NCBI GenBank assembly: GCA_035532755.1
Contig: DATKQI010000048.1
Coordinates: 1 to 14,206 of the forward strand
Source of the DNA: DATKQI01 sp035532755
GTDB taxonomy: Bacteria; Pseudomonadota; Alphaproteobacteria; Acetobacterales; Acetobacteraceae
Direction of reading: 5' to 3'
Length of the DNA stretch: 14,206 nt
A program made the translations under genes and the position numbers. This document shows, one piece after another, positions 1 to 8,420 of the stretch; positions within the stretch are counted from its first letter, which is position 1, and every line of letters begins with the position of its first letter. Under the pieces are notes generated by a model. That model was not told where the DNA came from and searched no databases. It saw only the letters and a program-made list of their open reading frames with translations.

Positions 1-2
1 CG

Positions 3-488
3 GATGCGGAGCTGCAGCCGCTCGCGGTCGCCAAGCTGCTCAAGGCCATCGCGCTGCGCGAGCAGCCGCGGCTGGTCATCCTGGGCAAGCAGGCGATCGA
101 CGACGACATGAACGCGACCGGGCAGATGCTGGCCGCCCTGCTGGGCTGGCCGCAGGGCACCTTCGCGAGCAAGCTCGTGATCGAGGGGGATATCGTCACC
201 GTCACCCGCGAGGTCGATGGCGGGCTGGAGACGCTCTCGCTCGACCTGCCGGCGATCATCACCACCGATCTGCGGCTGAACGAGCCGCGCTATGCCTCCC
301 TGCCCAACATCATGAAGGCGCGGAAGAAGCCGATCGAGACGATCAGGCCGGCCGATCTCGGCGTCGATCCCGCCCCGCGGCTGACGATGGTGAGCGTGGC
401 GGAGCCTGCGAAGCGGCAGGCGGGCGTGAAGGTCGCCTCGGTGGCCGAACTGGTGGCGAAGCTGCGCACCGAAGCGAAGGTGATCTGA
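3..488 (+). CDS. etfB: Electron transfer flavoprotein, beta subunit (5' partial)
   Basis: This is the C-terminal part of EtfB, open from the window's left edge in the frame beginning at base 3; the start lies outside. EtfB pairs with EtfA in a soluble heterodimer that carries electrons from acyl-CoA and similar flavin dehydrogenases to ETF:ubiquinone oxidoreductase. The visible part holds the conserved GKQAIDDD segment near the beginning, which belongs to the AMP-binding region of the family. It also holds the C-terminal signature DLRLNEPRYASLPNIMKARK, whose LPNIMKA stretch corresponds to the loop that docks partner dehydrogenases in the mitochondrial protein. The stop is followed by etfA after two bases, so the two subunits are almost certainly co-translated. 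Identification is secure, and nothing in the visible part looks damaged. Confidence 0.95.
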   Translation, partial: DAELQPLAVAKLLKAIALREQPRLVILGKQAIDDDMNATGQMLAALLGWPQGTFASKLVIEGDIVTVTREVDGGLETLSLDLPAIITTDLRLNEPRYASLPNIMKARKKPIETIRPADLGVDPAPRLTMVSVAEPAKRQAGVKVASVAELVAKLRTEAKVI

Positions 489-490
489 CG

Positions 491-1429
491 ATGGCGGTTC
501 TGGTTCTGCTGGATCACGACGGGGCGTCCATCAAGCAGCCGGCGCGCAGCGCGATCGCGGCGGCGGCGAAACTGGGCGAGGTGCATGGGCTGGTCGCCGG
601 CGAGAACGTGCGCGCCGCCGCCGAGGCCGCATCACGCATTCCGGGCGTGGCGAAGGTGCTGCTGGCGGATGCGCCGGCCTTCGGGCACGCGCTGGCCGAA
701 CCGCTGGCAGCCCTGCTGGTGTCGCTCGCGCCGGGCTATTCGCACCTGCTGTCCGCCGCCACCGCGACCGGCAAGAACGTGATCCCCCGCGTGGCCGCGT
801 TGCTGGACGTGCAGCCGATCAGCGACATCGCGGGCGTGGTGGATGCCGACACCTTCATCCGGCCGATCTACGCGGGCAACGCGCTCGCCACGGTGAAATC
901 GGCCGATGCGAAGAAGGTGATCACGGTGCGCGCGGCGAGTTTCGACCCCGCGCCGGCCGAGGGTGGCAGCGCCCCGATCGAGGCGGCACCCGGGATCGAA
1001 CCCACCGCCGGCTCCCGCTTCGTCTCCACCGAGCTGACGAAAAGCGAGCGGCCGGAGCTGACCGCGGCCCGGGTGGTGATCTCCGGCGGGCGGGGGATGC
1101 AGAGCGGCGACAACTTCAAGCTGCTGGAACCCATCGCCGACAAGCTCGGGGCCGCCGTCGGCGCCTCCCGCGCGGCGGTGGATGCCGGGTTCGTGCCCAA
1201 CGACTACCAGGTGGGCCAGACCGGCAAGATCGTCGCGCCGGACCTTTATCTGGCCGTCGGCATCTCCGGTGCGATCCAGCACCTCGCCGGCATGAAGGAC
1301 AGCAAGGTGATCGTCGCGATCAACAAGGACGAGGACGCGCCGATCTTCCAGGTCGCCGATTATGGCCTGGTGGCTGATCTGTTCACCGCGCTGCCCGAGC
1401 TGGCGGCGGAACTGGAGCGCCCCGCATGA
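491..1429 (+). CDS. etfA: Electron transfer flavoprotein, alpha subunit
   Basis: This encodes a complete 312-residue EtfA, the FAD-binding subunit that forms the ETF heterodimer with EtfB. The N-terminal half (about 1-185) is the variable nucleotide-fold domain. The C-terminal FAD domain is textbook: SGGRG at 198-202, SRAAVDAG at 226-233, QVGQTGKIV at 240-248, the family signature LYLAVGISGAIQH at 252-264 and AINKD at 276-280. The length is normal for a bacterial EtfA. The ATG lies two bases after the etfB stop. The gene ends in an ATGA overlap with the downstream 3-hydroxyacyl-CoA dehydrogenase gene, so the three are very likely one transcript. The protein should act in the cytoplasm, feeding electrons to ETF-quinone oxidoreductase, which is not in this window. 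Confidence 0.96.
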   Translation: MAVLVLLDHDGASIKQPARSAIAAAAKLGEVHGLVAGENVRAAAEAASRIPGVAKVLLADAPAFGHALAEPLAALLVSLAPGYSHLLSAATATGKNVIPRVAALLDVQPISDIAGVVDADTFIRPIYAGNALATVKSADAKKVITVRAASFDPAPAEGGSAPIEAAPGIEPTAGSRFVSTELTKSERPELTAARVVISGGRGMQSGDNFKLLEPIADKLGAAVGASRAAVDAGFVPNDYQVGQTGKIVAPDLYLAVGISGAIQHLAGMKDSKVIVAINKDEDAPIFQVADYGLVADLFTALPELAAELERPA

Positions 1430-2355
1430 ACGTCGAAGTCACGGCTTCTCCCGCCACCGCCGATCTCGACGAAGCCAGCCCCGACATCGCCCATGTGGGC
1501 GTGATCGGCGCCGGGCAGATGGGCAACGGGATCGCCCATGTCTGCGCGCTCGCCGGCCTCTCGGTGAGCATGCTGGACGTGCGGGCCGACGCGCTGGACA
1601 AGGCGCTGGCCGTGATGGGCAAGAACATGGACCGCCAGGTGGCGCGCAACGTGATCGCCGCCGCCGACAAGGACGCGGCGCTGGCTCGGATCGCCACCAC
1701 CACCGATTATGCGGCCTTCGCCGATTGCGACCTCGTGATCGAGGCCGCGACCGAGAAGGAAGACATCAAGAAGACGATCTTCCGCACCCTCACCCCGCAT
1801 CTGAAGCCCGCGGCGCTGCTCGCCTCCAACACATCTTCGATCTCCATCACCCGGCTTGCCGCCAGCACCGACCGGCCGACGAAGTTCATCGGCATGCACT
1901 TCATGAACCCGGTGCCGGTGATGAAGCTGGTGGAGGTCATCCGCGGGATCGCCACCGACGAGCCGACGTTCCAGGCGATCCAGGCGCTCGCGCACAAGCT
2001 GGGCAAGACCACCGCGGTCGCCGAGGATTTCCCCGCCTTCATCGTCAACCGCATCCTGGTGCCGATGATCAACGAGGCGGTGTACGCGATCTATGAGGGC
2101 GTGGGCTCCGTCGGCGCGATCGACACCGCGATGAAGCTCGGCGCGAACCATCCGATGGGCCCGCTGGAGCTTGCCGATCTCGTCGGGCTCGATACCTGCC
2201 TGTCGGTGATGCAGGTGCTGTACGAGGGGCTGTCGGACAGCAAGTACCGCCCCTGTCCGCTGCTGGTGAAATATGTCGAAGCCGGCTGGCTCGGCCGCAA
2301 GAGCGGGCGCGGCTTCTACGACTACACCCAGACCCCGCCGCGCCCGACGCGCTAG
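1426..2355 (+). CDS. hbd: 3-hydroxybutyryl-CoA dehydrogenase (3-hydroxyacyl-CoA dehydrogenase family)
   Basis: This 309-residue NAD(P)-dependent dehydrogenase interconverts 3-hydroxybutyryl-CoA and acetoacetyl-CoA, in beta-oxidation or butyrate/PHB metabolism. The Rossmann motif GVIGAGQMG lies at 25-33. Family active-site residues are present: S137 in NTSS, H158 in GMHFMNP, E170 in KLVEVIRG and N208 in VNRI. The C-terminal dimer domain has the typical NHPMGPLELADLVGLD (241-256) and ends in SGRGFYDY (293-300). About 20 residues precede the Rossmann strand, more than in most homologues, so a shorter start is possible; the ATGA overlap with etfA favours the start given. Its place after etfBA puts it with acyl-CoA oxidation. 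Which cofactor and chain length it prefers cannot be read from the sequence. Confidence 0.93.
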   Translation: MNVEVTASPATADLDEASPDIAHVGVIGAGQMGNGIAHVCALAGLSVSMLDVRADALDKALAVMGKNMDRQVARNVIAAADKDAALARIATTTDYAAFADCDLVIEAATEKEDIKKTIFRTLTPHLKPAALLASNTSSISITRLAASTDRPTKFIGMHFMNPVPVMKLVEVIRGIATDEPTFQAIQALAHKLGKTTAVAEDFPAFIVNRILVPMINEAVYAIYEGVGSVGAIDTAMKLGANHPMGPLELADLVGLDTCLSVMQVLYEGLSDSKYRPCPLLVKYVEAGWLGRKSGRGFYDYTQTPPRPTR

Positions 2356-2383
2356 GCGGTGACGCGGCAGGTTGGGGGCGGCA

Positions 2384-4285
2384 TTGTCCGCCACCAAATC
2401 CGCACTGCGCTTCCTGCTGGGCCGTCGGCTGTCCAATGCCGAGGGCGAAGGCCAGAAGATCGGCGTGTTCGAGGGCATCCCGGCGATGGGGCTCGACAGC
2501 CTGTCGTCGGCCGCGTACGGGCCGGAAGCGGCGCTGACCATCCTGATCCCGGCCGGCGCGGCCGGGCTTGCATACATCACGCCGCTGATGTTCGCGATCC
2601 TCGCGCTGCTGGGCCTGCTGTACCTGTCCTATTGCCAGACCATCGCCGCCTACCCGACCGGCGGCGGATCCTACACGGTCGCCCGCGAAAACATCGGCGC
2701 CGATGCCGGGCTGCTTGCCGCCACGGCGCTGATGCTGGATTACGTGCTGAACGTCGCCGTCGGCATCTCCGCCGGGGTGGCGGCGATCACCTCGGCGGTT
2801 CCGGCGCTGCAGCCTCTCACGCTGCCGCTGTGCCTCGCCATCCTGCTCGCGATCACGCTGGTCAATCTGCGCGGCACGTCGGAATCGGGGCTCGTGCTGG
2901 CCGCGCCGACCTATCTGTTCATCGCCAGCTGGGTATTCATCCTGGCATTGGGCATCGCCCGGGTCGCGCTTGCCGGCGGCCACCCGCTGATGGTGGTGCA
3001 TCCGCCGCCGCTGAAGAAGGCGAGCGAGGCGGTCGGCCTGTGGCTGCTCCTGCGCGCCTTCGCCGCCGGCTGCACGGCGATGACCGGGGTGGAGGCTGTC
3101 AGCAACGGCGTGCAGGCGTTCCGGGAACCGGCGGAAAAGCACGCGATCCGCACGCTCACCGTCGTCATCGCCGTGCTGGCGGTGCTGCTCGCCGCCATCG
3201 CCTGGCTCGCCCATGCCTACGGCATCGGCGCGATGGACCAGACGCAGCCGGGCTATCAGAGCGTGCTGTCCCAGCTTGCCGGGGCGGTGATCGGGCGGGG
3301 CGTGGGCTACTACGTGTCGATCGCCGCCCTGCTCGCGGTGCTGTGCCTGTCGGCGAACACCAGCTTCGTGGGCTTCCCCCGGCTGTGCCGGCTGCTGGCG
3401 AACGACGAGTACCTGCCGGAATCCTTCGGCCTGCCGGGGCGGCGGCTGGTCTATACGGCCGGCATCCTGGCCCTCGCGCTTGCCGCGGGGCTGCTGCTCG
3501 CCGCCTTCGGCGGCATCACCGACCGGCTGATCCCGCTGTTCGCGATCGGCGCTTTCCTGGCCTTCACCCTCTCCCAGGCCGGGATGACGGCGCACTGGCT
3601 GCATCGGGGCAGGCGGCATGCCGTGAAACTTGTCCTGAACGGCGCCGGGGCAACCGCGACCGCCATCGCGCTGTGCATCATCATTGTCGCGAAATTCGCC
3701 GAAGGCGCGTGGATCACGCTGGTCGCCATTCCCTGCCTGTTCGTGGTGCTGCGCCGCATCCATGCGCATTACCGGGGGGTGGAACGCCAACTGGCCTGCG
3801 GGCCGCTGGTGCTGGACGCGCAGGCACCGCCGGTGGTGCTGGTCCCGATCCATCAATGGAACGCGCTCGCCCGCAAGGCGCTGGCCTTCGCCATGCGTCT
3901 GTCGCCGGACGTGGCGGCGATCCATCTGACGCACCTGGAAGGCCCGGACGCGAAGGAGCGCGAGGAGACGCTGCGGGCCGAATGGCACAGGAACGTCGAA
4001 ATCCCCGCCGAAGCGGCCGGGCTGCCCGCGCCCCGGCTGATCCTGTTCCATTCCCGCTATCGTCTGTTCCTCGCGCCGCTGGTGCGGCTGATCCGCCATG
4101 TCGCACACGAATACCCGGACCGGACCATCGCGGTGCTGATCCCCGATCTCGTGAAGCGCCGCTGGTCGGACTACGTGCTGCACGCCTATCGCGGCCAGCG
4201 GCTGCGCGCGGCGCTGCTGCGGGAGGGCGGGCAACAGGTGGTGGTGGTGAACGTGCCCTGGCACCTGGAGGATGTGGTTTCGTGA
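2384..4285 (+). CDS. KimA-like potassium importer (APC/KUP superfamily permease)
   Basis: This 633-residue membrane protein has an N-terminal block of roughly 12 hydrophobic segments (to about residue 450) and a C-terminal cytosolic domain. Remembered Bacillus subtilis KimA (YdaO) shares its hallmarks: LDSLSSAAYG (37-46), YPTGGGSYTVARENIG (90-105), LDYVLNVAVGISAG (118-131) and TGVEAVSN (234-241). KimA is a proton-coupled, high-affinity potassium importer, so that role is likely but inferred; a databank would call it an APC family permease. D38, Y45, D119, Y120, T234 and E237 match residues I recall as lining the KimA potassium site, while N123 and G127 replace Thr and Ser. TTG at 2384 is preferred because it gives KimA-like N-terminal spacing; TTG at 2372 would add four residues. 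There is a 28-base gap after hbd, so it may be read through from that operon. Confidence 0.82.
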   Translation: MSATKSALRFLLGRRLSNAEGEGQKIGVFEGIPAMGLDSLSSAAYGPEAALTILIPAGAAGLAYITPLMFAILALLGLLYLSYCQTIAAYPTGGGSYTVARENIGADAGLLAATALMLDYVLNVAVGISAGVAAITSAVPALQPLTLPLCLAILLAITLVNLRGTSESGLVLAAPTYLFIASWVFILALGIARVALAGGHPLMVVHPPPLKKASEAVGLWLLLRAFAAGCTAMTGVEAVSNGVQAFREPAEKHAIRTLTVVIAVLAVLLAAIAWLAHAYGIGAMDQTQPGYQSVLSQLAGAVIGRGVGYYVSIAALLAVLCLSANTSFVGFPRLCRLLANDEYLPESFGLPGRRLVYTAGILALALAAGLLLAAFGGITDRLIPLFAIGAFLAFTLSQAGMTAHWLHRGRRHAVKLVLNGAGATATAIALCIIIVAKFAEGAWITLVAIPCLFVVLRRIHAHYRGVERQLACGPLVLDAQAPPVVLVPIHQWNALARKALAFAMRLSPDVAAIHLTHLEGPDAKEREETLRAEWHRNVEIPAEAAGLPAPRLILFHSRYRLFLAPLVRLIRHVAHEYPDRTIAVLIPDLVKRRWSDYVLHAYRGQRLRAALLREGGQQVVVVNVPWHLEDVVS

Positions 4286-4330
4286 CCAGCCGGCTGGCCT
4301 CCGCCGCCGCCATGCGATAGGTCGGTCACC

Positions 4331-5734
4331 ATGCACTATGTTTCCACCCGCGGGCAGGCGCCCGCGCGCGATTTCGCCGGCGTGCTGCTGGCCGGGCTGG
4401 CCGAGGACGGCGGGCTGTACATGCCCGATTCCTGGCCCGAATTCTCGGCCGCGGACTGGCGCGCGATGCGCGGCCTGCCCTACCCGGCGCTGGCCGCACG
4501 CATCCTGCAGCCCTTCGTGGGCGATGCGCTGCCGTTTGCCACGGTGCAGGCGCTGTGCGTGCAGGCCTATCGCGGCTTCGCGCATCCGGCCGTCGCGCCG
4601 CTGGTCCAGCTCGAAACCGGGCTGTTCGTGCAGGAGCTGTTCCACGGCCCCACGCTCGCCTTCAAGGACATGGCGATGCAGCTTCTCGGGCTGCTGTTCG
4701 ACCATGTGCTGGCCGCACGGGACCGGCGCATCACCATCGTCGGCGCCACCTCCGGCGACACCGGATCGGCCGCGATCGAGGCCTGCCGGGATCGCGCGCG
4801 GATCGATATCGTCATCCTTCACCCCGAAGGCCGCACCAGCGAGGTGCAGCGCCGGCAGATGACGACCGTGCCGGCGCCGAACGTGCGCAACATCGCCGTC
4901 GCCGGCACGTTCGACGATTGCCAGGACCTGGTGAAGGGCCTGTTCGCCGATGCGCCCTTCCGCGCCGAGATGCACCTGTCCGCGGTGAACTCGATCAACT
5001 GGGCGCGGGTTGCCGCGCAGATCCCCTACTACGTGGCGGCCGCGCTCGCCCTGGGCGCACCGGACCGGGAGGTGGCGTTCAGCGTGCCGACCGGCAATTT
5101 CGGCAACGTCCTCGCCGCCTGGGCGGCGCGGCGAATGGGGCTGCCGGTGGCGCGGCTGGTCGTCGGGTCCAACCGCAACGACATCCTGGCCCGCTTCCTT
5201 CTGGCCAACGACATGTCGATCGCCCGCGTGCAGCCCAGCCTCTCGCCCAGCATGGACATCCAGGTGAGCTCCAATTTCGAGCGGCTGCTGTTCGAGCTGC
5301 TGGATCGCGATCCGGCCGCCACCGCCGCGGCAATGGGCGGGTTCCGCGCCACCGGGCGGATGGATGTGCCGGCATCGGCCTGGCAGCGGGCGCAGGCGGT
5401 GTTCCACGGCTTCCGCCTGGACGATCCCGGCACCACCGCGGAGATCGCGCGGCTGCATGCGGCCTGCGGGTATCTTGCCGATCCGCACACCGCCATCGGC
5501 ATCGCCGCCGCCCGGGCGCTGCCGGCCGCGCACGGCGTGCCGGTGGTGGCGATGGCCACCGCCCACCCGGCGAAGTTCCCCGATGCGGTGGAACAGGCCA
5601 CCGGCATCCGCCCCCCTCTGCCCGCGCCCCTCGCCGACCTATATGAGCGGGAGGAACGCTTCACCCGCGCGCCGGCCGAGCTTGCCGCCATCAAACAGGC
5701 CGTGCGCGCCTTCGCCCACAGGAACGCTTCATGA
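4331..5734 (+). CDS. thrC: Threonine synthase
   Basis: This complete 467-residue PLP enzyme converts O-phosphohomoserine to threonine, the last step of threonine synthesis. The N-terminus MHYVSTRG and LAEDGGLYMP (23-32) are typical of the long bacterial/fungal class. The PLP lysine is K112 in GPTLAFKDMAMQ. The phosphate-binding loop GATSGDTGSAA is at 138-148, SINWAR is at 221-226, and GNFGN is at 255-259. Length fits the class of about 460-470 residues. A weak AGG lies about 9 bases before the ATG. The gene begins 45 bases after the transporter stop and overlaps the following M16 peptidase start by 4 bases. The thrC-M16 arrangement is one I associate with alphaproteobacteria. No leader-peptide attenuator is visible in the short upstream gap. 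Confidence 0.97.
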   Translation: MHYVSTRGQAPARDFAGVLLAGLAEDGGLYMPDSWPEFSAADWRAMRGLPYPALAARILQPFVGDALPFATVQALCVQAYRGFAHPAVAPLVQLETGLFVQELFHGPTLAFKDMAMQLLGLLFDHVLAARDRRITIVGATSGDTGSAAIEACRDRARIDIVILHPEGRTSEVQRRQMTTVPAPNVRNIAVAGTFDDCQDLVKGLFADAPFRAEMHLSAVNSINWARVAAQIPYYVAAALALGAPDREVAFSVPTGNFGNVLAAWAARRMGLPVARLVVGSNRNDILARFLLANDMSIARVQPSLSPSMDIQVSSNFERLLFELLDRDPAATAAAMGGFRATGRMDVPASAWQRAQAVFHGFRLDDPGTTAEIARLHAACGYLADPHTAIGIAAARALPAAHGVPVVAMATAHPAKFPDAVEQATGIRPPLPAPLADLYEREERFTRAPAELAAIKQAVRAFAHRNAS

Positions 5735-6996
5735 CCGATGCCATACGGCTGACCCGCCTGCCCTCCGGCCTGACCGTGATCAGCGAACGGATGGACCGGG
5801 TCGAGACGGTCTCGCTCGGTGCCTATGTCGCCACCGGCACCCGCAACGAAGCGGCGGCCGAGAACGGCGTGTCCCATTTCCTGGAGCACATGGCCTTCAA
5901 GGGGACCGAGACCCGCAGCGCGGCCGCCATCGCCGAGGAGATCGAGGCCGTGGGCGGCCACATCAACGCCTACACCGCGCGCGAACAGACCGCCTATTAC
6001 GTGAAGCTGCTGAAGGAGGACCTCGCGCTGGGGGCCGACATCATCGGCGACATCCTCACGCACAGCAGCTTTGCGCCTGACGAGCTGGAGCGCGAGCGGG
6101 GCGTGATCCTGCAGGAGATCGGCCAGGCGAACGACACGCCGGATGACATCATCTTCGACCATTTCCAGGAAACCGCCTTCCCGGACCAGCCGATGGGCCG
6201 CCCGGTGCTGGGGACCGAGGCCGTGATCCGGGAGATGCCGCGAGAGGCGCTGGTGTCCTACATGCGCCGGCACTACAGCGCCGGGAACGTGGTGGTGGCG
6301 GCGGCTGGCAACCTTCATCACGATCAGGTGCTCGACCTCGTGCAGCGCCACTTCGCCGACCTGCCGGCCGATCCGCCGCCCCCCGGCTCGCCCGGCCGGT
6401 ACGCCGGCGGGGAGTTCCGGCAGGCGCGCGAGCTGGATCAGGTGCATATCGTCCTCGGCTTCCCCTCCGTGGCCTATGACGACCCCGACTATTATCCGGT
6501 GATGCTGCTCTCCACCCTGCTCGGCGGCGGAATGTCCTCCCGGCTGTTCCAGGAGGTGCGGGAGAAGCGCGGGCTCGTGTATTCCATCTATTCCTTCACC
6601 GCGCCCTACCGCGATTCCGGCCTGTTCGGCATCTATGCCGGCACCGGCGAGGCCGAGGCGGCGGAGCTTGTGCCGGTGACGCTCGCGGAGCTTCACAAGG
6701 TCCAGCACTCGGTCGGCGAGGCGGAGCTGGCGCGCGCCCGGGCGCAGGTGAAGGCAAGCCTGCTGATGTCGCTGGAAAGCACCGGCAGCCGCTGCGAGCA
6801 GCTTGCCCGCCAGATCCAGGTGTTCGGCCGCGTCATTCCCGTGGCCGAGACCGTGGCGAAGATCGAGGCGGTGACGGCGGCGGACATCTGCCGCGCCGCC
6901 GCCCGCACCTTCCGCGCCCGGCCCACCCTCGCCGCGCTGGGTCCGGCCGGCGAGGTGCCGGGGCTTTCCGCCATCGCCGGGAAACTCGCGGCATGA
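5731..6996 (+). CDS. M16 family zinc metallopeptidase (mitochondrial processing peptidase-like)
   Basis: This 421-residue M16B peptidase resembles the beta subunit of the mitochondrial processing peptidase and bacterial PepR/YmxG-type enzymes. The inverted zinc motif HFLEH is at 49-53, with E52 as the catalytic base; E129 (in VILQEI) is the third zinc ligand, at the usual spacing. GGHINAYTAREQT (75-87) follows the metal site as in the family. The second half carries the inactive-domain signature SSRLFQEVREKRGLVYS, so one chain contains both lobes. No signal peptide is visible, implying a cytoplasmic enzyme that trims peptides. It overlaps thrC upstream and pmbA downstream by 4 bases each. The substrate is unknown. 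Catalytic residues look intact, so it should be active, probably as a homodimer. Confidence 0.94.
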   Translation: MTDAIRLTRLPSGLTVISERMDRVETVSLGAYVATGTRNEAAAENGVSHFLEHMAFKGTETRSAAAIAEEIEAVGGHINAYTAREQTAYYVKLLKEDLALGADIIGDILTHSSFAPDELERERGVILQEIGQANDTPDDIIFDHFQETAFPDQPMGRPVLGTEAVIREMPREALVSYMRRHYSAGNVVVAAAGNLHHDQVLDLVQRHFADLPADPPPPGSPGRYAGGEFRQARELDQVHIVLGFPSVAYDDPDYYPVMLLSTLLGGGMSSRLFQEVREKRGLVYSIYSFTAPYRDSGLFGIYAGTGEAEAAELVPVTLAELHKVQHSVGEAELARARAQVKASLLMSLESTGSRCEQLARQIQVFGRVIPVAETVAKIEAVTAADICRAAARTFRARPTLAALGPAGEVPGLSAIAGKLAA

Positions 6997-8318
6997 GCCT
7001 CGACGCACTGGCCGAGTTGCTGGACAGGGCGCGCGCGGCCGGGGCGGAAAGTGCGGATGCCGTGCTGATCGCCGGCACCTCCGTCTCCGCGCAGGTGCGG
7101 CTGGGGCGAACCGAGCATCTGGAACGGTCGGAAGGGCGGGATCTGGGCCTGCGCGTGTTCGTGGACGGGCGGGCGGCCATCGCCTCTTCCACCGCCGTTG
7201 ACAGGGCGGGGTTCGCGGCCCTGGCCGAGCGGGCCGTGGCGATGGCCCGCGCGGTGCCGCCCGATCCGTTCGGCGGCCTGCCCGACCCGGTCGCGCCGGC
7301 CGATGCAGCCATGCTCGACCTGGACGACCCTTCCGAGCCCGATCCGGCGGCGTTGATCGCGCGCGCCACCTCGGCCGAGGCCGCCGCGCTGGCCGTGCCG
7401 GGGGTGAACAACTCGGAAGGGGCGGAAGCCGGCTACGGCCGCACGGCCATCCACCTCGCCAGCAGTCGCGGCTTTGCCGGAAGCTACGCGCGCACCAGCC
7501 ATTCCATTTCGGCCACCGCACTCGCCGGCAGCGGCACCGCGATGCAGCGCGACTACGACCATGCCACCACCGTGCATCTGGCCGACCTGGACGATCCGGC
7601 GGCGATCGGCCGCAGCGCCGGGGAGCGCGCGGTGGCGCGGCTCGATCCGCGGCGGGCCAAGACCGCGCGGCTGCCGGTGGTGTACGACCCGCGCGTGGCC
7701 GGCAGCCTGCTCGGCCATCTGGCCGGCGCGATCAGCGGCGCGGCGGTCGCGCGCGGCACCAGCTTCCTCAAGAGCAGGCTCGGGGAGCGCATCTTCCCCG
7801 CGGGCGTTTCGATCCACGACGACCCGCACCGCAGCCGCGGCCTGCGCTCCCGCCCGTTCGACGGCGAGGGGATGCCCACCGCGCCGCGCGCGCTGGTGGA
7901 AGGCGGGGTGCTGACCACCTGGCTGATGGACAGCCGCAGCGCCCGCCAGCTCGGCCTCGCCTCCACCGGCCACGCCGCGCGCGGCACCGGCGGTCCGCCG
8001 AGCCCCGCGCCCACCAACCTCTATCTCGCTCCCGGCACACTCTCGCCCGCCGCGCTGATGGCAGATATCGGCGAGGGGCTGTACGTGACCGAGCTGATCG
8101 GCATGGGCGTGAACGGCGTGACCGGGGATTACAGCCGCGGCGCCGCCGGCTTCATGATCCGCAACGGCGCGTTGGCCGAGCCGGTGGCCGAGATCACCAT
8201 CGCGGGCAATCTGCACGAGATGTTCGCCCATCTCACACCGGCCAGCGATCTGCGCTTCCGCCGCGGCACGGATGCGCCGACGCTGCGCGTGGAGGGGCTG
8301 ACATTGGCCGGCGCCTGA
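6993..8318 (+). CDS. pmbA: TldD/PmbA family metallopeptidase subunit (TldE/PmbA)
   Basis: This complete 441-residue PmbA/TldE is close to the roughly 450 residues of the E. coli protein. In that system TldD and TldE form a cytoplasmic heterodimer that degrades unfolded peptides and matures microcin B17; TldD supplies the zinc-binding HExxxH site and TldE does not. No HExxxH is present here, consistent with the TldE side. Recognisable parts are the N-terminal GRDLGLRVFVDGR (48-60), the central SLLGHLAGAISGAAVARGTS, and the C-terminal GVNGVTGDYSRGAAGFMIRNG followed by AEITIAGNLHEMF. A tldD partner is not in the window. The ATG overlaps the M16 stop by 4 bases, implying coupled translation. Downstream lies a palindrome-rich gap rather than another operon gene. 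Confidence 0.93.
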   Translation: MSLDALAELLDRARAAGAESADAVLIAGTSVSAQVRLGRTEHLERSEGRDLGLRVFVDGRAAIASSTAVDRAGFAALAERAVAMARAVPPDPFGGLPDPVAPADAAMLDLDDPSEPDPAALIARATSAEAAALAVPGVNNSEGAEAGYGRTAIHLASSRGFAGSYARTSHSISATALAGSGTAMQRDYDHATTVHLADLDDPAAIGRSAGERAVARLDPRRAKTARLPVVYDPRVAGSLLGHLAGAISGAAVARGTSFLKSRLGERIFPAGVSIHDDPHRSRGLRSRPFDGEGMPTAPRALVEGGVLTTWLMDSRSARQLGLASTGHAARGTGGPPSPAPTNLYLAPGTLSPAALMADIGEGLYVTELIGMGVNGVTGDYSRGAAGFMIRNGALAEPVAEITIAGNLHEMFAHLTPASDLRFRRGTDAPTLRVEGLTLAGA

Positions 8319-8351
8319 TCTTCGCCACACCGGCCCGGCAGGATGGCGTTA

Positions 8352-8407
8352 GAGCATTATCGGCTCGAATGGGATCGCGCAGCGATTCCAAGCCGATGAA
8401 AATGCTC
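8352..8407. repeat. Imperfect palindrome 1 of a two-hairpin intergenic module
   Basis: Outer arms GAGCATT (8352-8358) and AATGCTC (8401-8407) are perfect complements. Inside them ATCGGCT pairs with AGCCGAT, and TGGGATCGC pairs with GCGATTCCA with one mismatch, around a small central loop. Unequal spacers between these blocks leave bulges. The arms begin in TTAGAGCATT, similar to short palindromic repeats I remember from many alphaproteobacterial genomes. This is probably a copy of a dispersed repeat; only one copy is in the window, so repetitiveness is inferred. Confidence 0.6.
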
Positions 8408-8420
8408 GTGAAATATGAGA

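Noticed and set aside
2069..5566. A very long reverse-strand open frame opposite hbd, the transporter and thrC
   Set aside because: Its translation is Arg/Gly/His/Gln-rich low-complexity text with no family motif, and three well-recognised genes occupy the + strand. Long antisense frames are expected at this GC content.
5731..8318. RiPP biosynthetic cluster around the M16 and TldE genes
   Set aside because: No short precursor gene, modifying enzyme or dedicated exporter is present nearby; thrC upstream points to an ordinary housekeeping operon.
5029..8330. Overlapping long reverse-strand open frames opposite thrC, the M16 gene and pmbA
   Set aside because: Composition is typical of GC-rich shadows, with no ribosome site or recognisable domain; the + strand genes have intact catalytic motifs.
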